NCBI GenBank assembly: GCA_016125155.1
Contig: WGMI01000035.1
Span: 1 to 54,778 of the forward strand
Direction of reading: 5' to 3'
DNA from: a bacterium
Lineage (GTDB): Bacteria > Bacteroidota > Bacteroidia > Flavobacteriales > Schleiferiaceae
Length of the DNA: 54,778 nt
Below are positions 52,053 to 54,778 of this stretch, piece by piece; the first letter of the stretch is position 1; each line of letters opens with the position of its first letter. Position numbers and translations under genes: made by a program. Under the pieces are notes generated by a model. The model was not told where the DNA came from. It saw only the letters and a list, made by a program, of their open reading frames with translations, and searched no databases.

Positions 52053-54259
52053 ATGCCATCCATCTCCTCAGACTGTTTAACAAGAATCTGAAGATTTTTG
52101 TACTCTGCTCCATCCTGTTGGGTGGATTGGTTTATTTTTTAACCATCAATAGTCCGAGCCAATACCAGAGTGAAACAGAAATTTTTACGGGTTTGGCTTC
52201 TGGGGTAAACGTTGTCGATGTTGAAAAAACCACGGTTGACTACTTCTCGACGGCCAATGCCTTTGACAACCTCATCAACGTAATTCGTTCGCGCCAAACG
52301 CTCGAGGAAGTGGGTGAACGGCTGCTGGCCGAGCACCTCGCATTGGGCCTGGGCGATGGGAAAAGCCTAACGGCAGATTCCTATGCTGAATTGCAGGAAA
52401 TGCTCCCGCCCGAAGAAATGGATGCGCTCCGGGGAGAGGGCAACATTGATAGCATCTACCGACGCATTCAGAAATACAAAGTTCAATACCCGACCGAGGA
52501 CCGAACCGAGCGGTTGTTTTTTTCTTCCCAATCGCCGTACAGCTACCAAGCCATTTCTGGAATTGATGTATATCGAGTGAGCAATTCAGACTTGATTCGA
52601 ATCAATTATCGGTGGAGAGATCCGGGAATATGTCAACAGACGCTGGCCATTCTCAACAAGGTATTTACCCGTAAAATGTCCGATATCAAATTGGGTCAAA
52701 GCAATGACGTGGTTGAGTATTTCCGTCAAGAGACTGCCTCGGCCTTTAAAGAGCTCCAAGACGCCGAAGAACGACTCAGGGTCTTTGACGCCGAGAATTC
52801 GATCATGAACCACGAAGAACAGACCAAGTCTTTTGTGGTCTTGAAGGAAAGTGTAGAAAGCGAATACCAAAAAGAACTCCAAGCCCGCTCTTCTGCGCAG
52901 GCCGCCCTGCGCAAACTCGAAAATAACCTAAGCCTCAACAAGGAAATCCTCAAGTTTGGATCGGAAATCGTACAGCAGAAAAAGAAGTTGGCCGATCTCA
53001 ATTCCAAGATTGCCTCCATGGAGGTGTACTCCCAGAACCGGAAGGAACTCGACGAATTGCGGATGCAGGCTACCGAATTGAAGGCCCAGTTGGAGACAGA
53101 ATCACTCAAGCGATATCAATACAGCCGAACCAAAGAGGGGGTTGATGTCAAAGATCTGCTGTCGGAATGGTTGCAGCAGTCGTTGGCCGTAGACGAGGCC
53201 AACGCGCGAATCGAGGTCATCGAAAAGCGCAAAAAGTACTTCAATCAGGTGTACGAAGACTTTTCGCCCTTGGGGTCGAAGCGGAATCAGATGCTGCGCG
53301 AAATCGAAATCGACGAGCAGAATTATTTGGAATTGCTGCACAGCATGAACCAAGCCATCCTCAAGCAGAAGAGCGAGGCATTGACCAGTGGGGGATTGGT
53401 GGTTACGGTACCCCCCTATTACCCGCTCAGTCCATTGAAAAGCAAGCGTCTTATGCTGGTTTTGGCCGGTTTGGTTTTGGGATTCTTCCTTCCATTGGGC
53501 ATCGTATTCGCCGCCGACTTTTTCGATCAGAGCTTGCGCAAGGCCAGCCGCGTAGAGGAGTTGACGGGTTTGAGCATGCTGGGGGTCTATCCCATTATCA
53601 ATTCGAGAATTGGCAAAAAGGAGCGGGTGGATCTCAATGCGCTGGCCACGCGTTCCATCAGCATGATCGTGCAAAATGTTCAACTGGCCATGAAGGGAAT
53701 TTCAGAGAGAACCAAGTATGTCGTGGTGTTCGGAACGGAACCTGGAGAAGGGGCGGGACGCATCTCTCATGAGTTGGCCAACGAATTGGCCAATCAACAG
53801 GAACGCGTTGAAATTTGGCGAGCCAAGCCTTTTGAAATAGAGGGCGAACGCGCCTATCAAGAACGGATTTTTAGACCCGACAGCCGCTTTTATTCGGCGG
53901 TCGACTTCTCGTCGATTCGACTGGAGCCGACTTCCTCGTCACAGGGGTCGCCCGATTGGGTCTTGTTGAATTTACCCCCCTTATTGGAATCGAGATTGCC
54001 GGTTAAGTTGTTGGAAAAGGTAGACCTGAGTGTAGTGATTTTCCGCGCCAGCCGGGTGCTGCGCAAAGCTGACGAGAACGTTTTGGACGTGTATTTGCAA
54101 AGCGTTGAACATCCCCCCATGTTTGTCCTCAACGGCTGTATGCCCGAGGACATGGAAGAAGTAGTGGGCGAAATTCACAAGCAGCGTTCCGGTCTGCGTC
54201 GATTCCTCAAGCGCGTTTTGCGCTCCGAGTTCAGCACCACCGGGGGTTTTGGGAAGTAA
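52049..54259 (+). CDS. Wzz/BY-kinase-like polysaccharide co-polymerase with a dead kinase domain
   Basis: 736 residues. Helix 1 is near residues 15-33 (IFVLCSILLGGLVYFLT) and helix 2 near 470-495 (LMLVLAGLVLGFFLPLGIVF); between them is a long periplasmic coiled coil, as in Wzz/Wzc. The C-terminal 230 residues look like a bacterial tyrosine kinase P-loop fold, but Walker A reads GTEPGEGAGRISHELA instead of PGEGKT/S, A' reads VEIWRAKPF instead of LLIDxDxR, and Walker B reads VLLNLPP instead of IIDTPP. No Tyr-rich tail exists. ATP hydrolysis and autophosphorylation are very unlikely. It is the last coupled gene and probably sets chain length or channel position. Confidence 0.9.
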   Translation: MNAIHLLRLFNKNLKIFVLCSILLGGLVYFLTINSPSQYQSETEIFTGLASGVNVVDVEKTTVDYFSTANAFDNLINVIRSRQTLEEVGERLLAEHLALGLGDGKSLTADSYAELQEMLPPEEMDALRGEGNIDSIYRRIQKYKVQYPTEDRTERLFFSSQSPYSYQAISGIDVYRVSNSDLIRINYRWRDPGICQQTLAILNKVFTRKMSDIKLGQSNDVVEYFRQETASAFKELQDAEERLRVFDAENSIMNHEEQTKSFVVLKESVESEYQKELQARSSAQAALRKLENNLSLNKEILKFGSEIVQQKKKLADLNSKIASMEVYSQNRKELDELRMQATELKAQLETESLKRYQYSRTKEGVDVKDLLSEWLQQSLAVDEANARIEVIEKRKKYFNQVYEDFSPLGSKRNQMLREIEIDEQNYLELLHSMNQAILKQKSEALTSGGLVVTVPPYYPLSPLKSKRLMLVLAGLVLGFFLPLGIVFAADFFDQSLRKASRVEELTGLSMLGVYPIINSRIGKKERVDLNALATRSISMIVQNVQLAMKGISERTKYVVVFGTEPGEGAGRISHELANELANQQERVEIWRAKPFEIEGERAYQERIFRPDSRFYSAVDFSSIRLEPTSSSQGSPDWVLLNLPPLLESRLPVKLLEKVDLSVVIFRASRVLRKADENVLDVYLQSVEHPPMFVLNGCMPEDMEEVVGEIHKQRSGLRRFLKRVLRSEFSTTGGFGK

Positions 54260-54602
54260 AATTGGGATTCGCGGACATTGCAGTTAAACCTGCTGCGTTT
54301 TGATTCCAAGAAGCCTGCTTTTGAGCGCCCTTTGATGCACGCAATTTTCCGAGTCGTTTATTGGTCAGCGGATATAGGTCAGCGGAAATTTTTGGGGACA
54401 GCACCAGGAATGCGTCATAGTGCTGTAAGGACACCCTTTCGATAAGAAACCTTGAAAGGCGGAATCCCTTTGATTCAAAGAGTTTTTCTGAGGTTACCGT
54501 CAGGGAATTATAAAAAAGCACTAGAAGACAACGAGTTGTCCAACTATCAAGGTGTCTAAGGCCTCTCAACTCCGGTTATGGTGTTTTAGAAAATCCAAGG
54601 GC
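54260..54602. other. Non-coding stretch after the polysaccharide operon
   Basis: I see no gene I can support here. Open frames on the minus strand (54231-54569) have no recognisable start context, no domain and a composition unlike the neighbours. A TTTTTGGGGACAGCACC run near 54391-54407 resembles a sequence often seen beside REP-associated transposase genes, but no transposase is in the window. Confidence 0.5.
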
Positions 54603-54696
54603 AGCGACGCCGAGTCGCTTCAAGCCGCAACGGCCCGGTAGAACCGCGATGCTTCGCGGTTCGAGAAAAGGGTATGTAGAGGACGTTGCGGCTTTG
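54603..54696. repeat. Nested inverted repeats (REP-like structured element)
   Basis: Three hairpins can be drawn. One is 54603-54619 (AGCGAC around GCCGA to GTCGCT). The second is 54641-54662, a perfect 9-base stem GAACCGCGA/TCGCGGTTC with a TGCT loop. The third is a long outer pair: CAAGCCGCAAC at 54621-54631 and GTTGCGGCTTTG at 54685-54696, one extra T in the second arm. The arrangement could fold as one branched RNA or DNA structure. I cannot tell whether it is repeated elsewhere in the genome. Confidence 0.6.
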
Positions 54697-54778
54697 TTTG
54701 AATGAACCTCGGCCAAAGCGCTCCAAAAAAGAATCATGAACGGGGTGGACAAGAGAGCGCACCTAACGGTCAAATGAG

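Noticed and set aside
54231-54773. Two open frames on the minus strand at the right edge
   Set aside because: No domains, no start context, and one lies across the inverted repeats.
1-54778. CRISPR array or prophage
   Set aside because: No regular direct repeats with spacers and no phage genes are present.

Overview
The window looks like chromosomal DNA from a fairly GC-rich member of the Bacteroidota. The signs are a C-terminal type IX secretion sorting domain on a large FG-GAP protein, a large CarbopepD-reg/TonB-receptor-like outer-membrane protein, a short Crp/Fnr regulator, SusC-era style lipoprotein and OmpA genes, and many copies of the Bacteroidota -7 promoter element TAnnTTTG (or TAnnTTGC) placed only a few bases before start codons. 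I cannot name a genus.

Layout, left to right. Positions 1-146 hold the end of an IS3-family element, cut by the window edge. Positions 216-8121 (minus strand) form a tripartite efflux operon: DUF2147-like protein, outer-membrane protein, a TolC fused to a periplasmic-binding-protein-like domain, a lipoprotein membrane-fusion protein and an RND permease. A small Crp/Fnr gene and a decayed Fic gene follow, then trxB and two tRNA-Pro genes. Positions 10875-17046 carry the large outer-membrane receptor, a DCC thiol oxidoreductase and the FG-GAP/T9SS protein. A two-component pair and a SulP anion transporter follow (17130-21016), then a glycosyltransferase, a heme oxygenase and a hybrid histidine kinase overlapping it, pabB, tilS and dsbD (21024-30706).

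Positions 30717-47759 are mostly housekeeping: SIMPL protein, TrmH-type methylase, OmpA lipoprotein, NlpC/P60 peptidase, thiolase, pheT, rlmD, a methyltransferase, a phosphoribosyltransferase, aroK, tRNA-Lys, tRNA-Leu, a hydrolase, msrB, an apparently inactive ADP-ribosylglycohydrolase, an NYN-cold-shock protein, trmD and a Wzx-like flippase.

The most interesting part is 48007-54259: six genes with overlapping stop/start codons that join phosphosignalling to exopolysaccharide assembly. They are a sigma54-type response regulator, an Hpt-like protein, a CheY-like receiver, a receiver fused to a polyprenyl-phosphate sugar transferase, a half-length TolC-like protein and a Wzz/BY-kinase-like protein. 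Three signalling domains lack their key residue: the Hpt has Asn for His, the fused receiver has Glu for Asp, and the kinase domain has lost Walker A, A' and B. The first regulator and the stand-alone receiver keep theirs. This mix suggests a phosphorelay-derived scaffold, rather than a working tyrosine kinase, controlling a polysaccharide machine. The last 500 bases carry no gene I can support but end in a cluster of inverted repeats.
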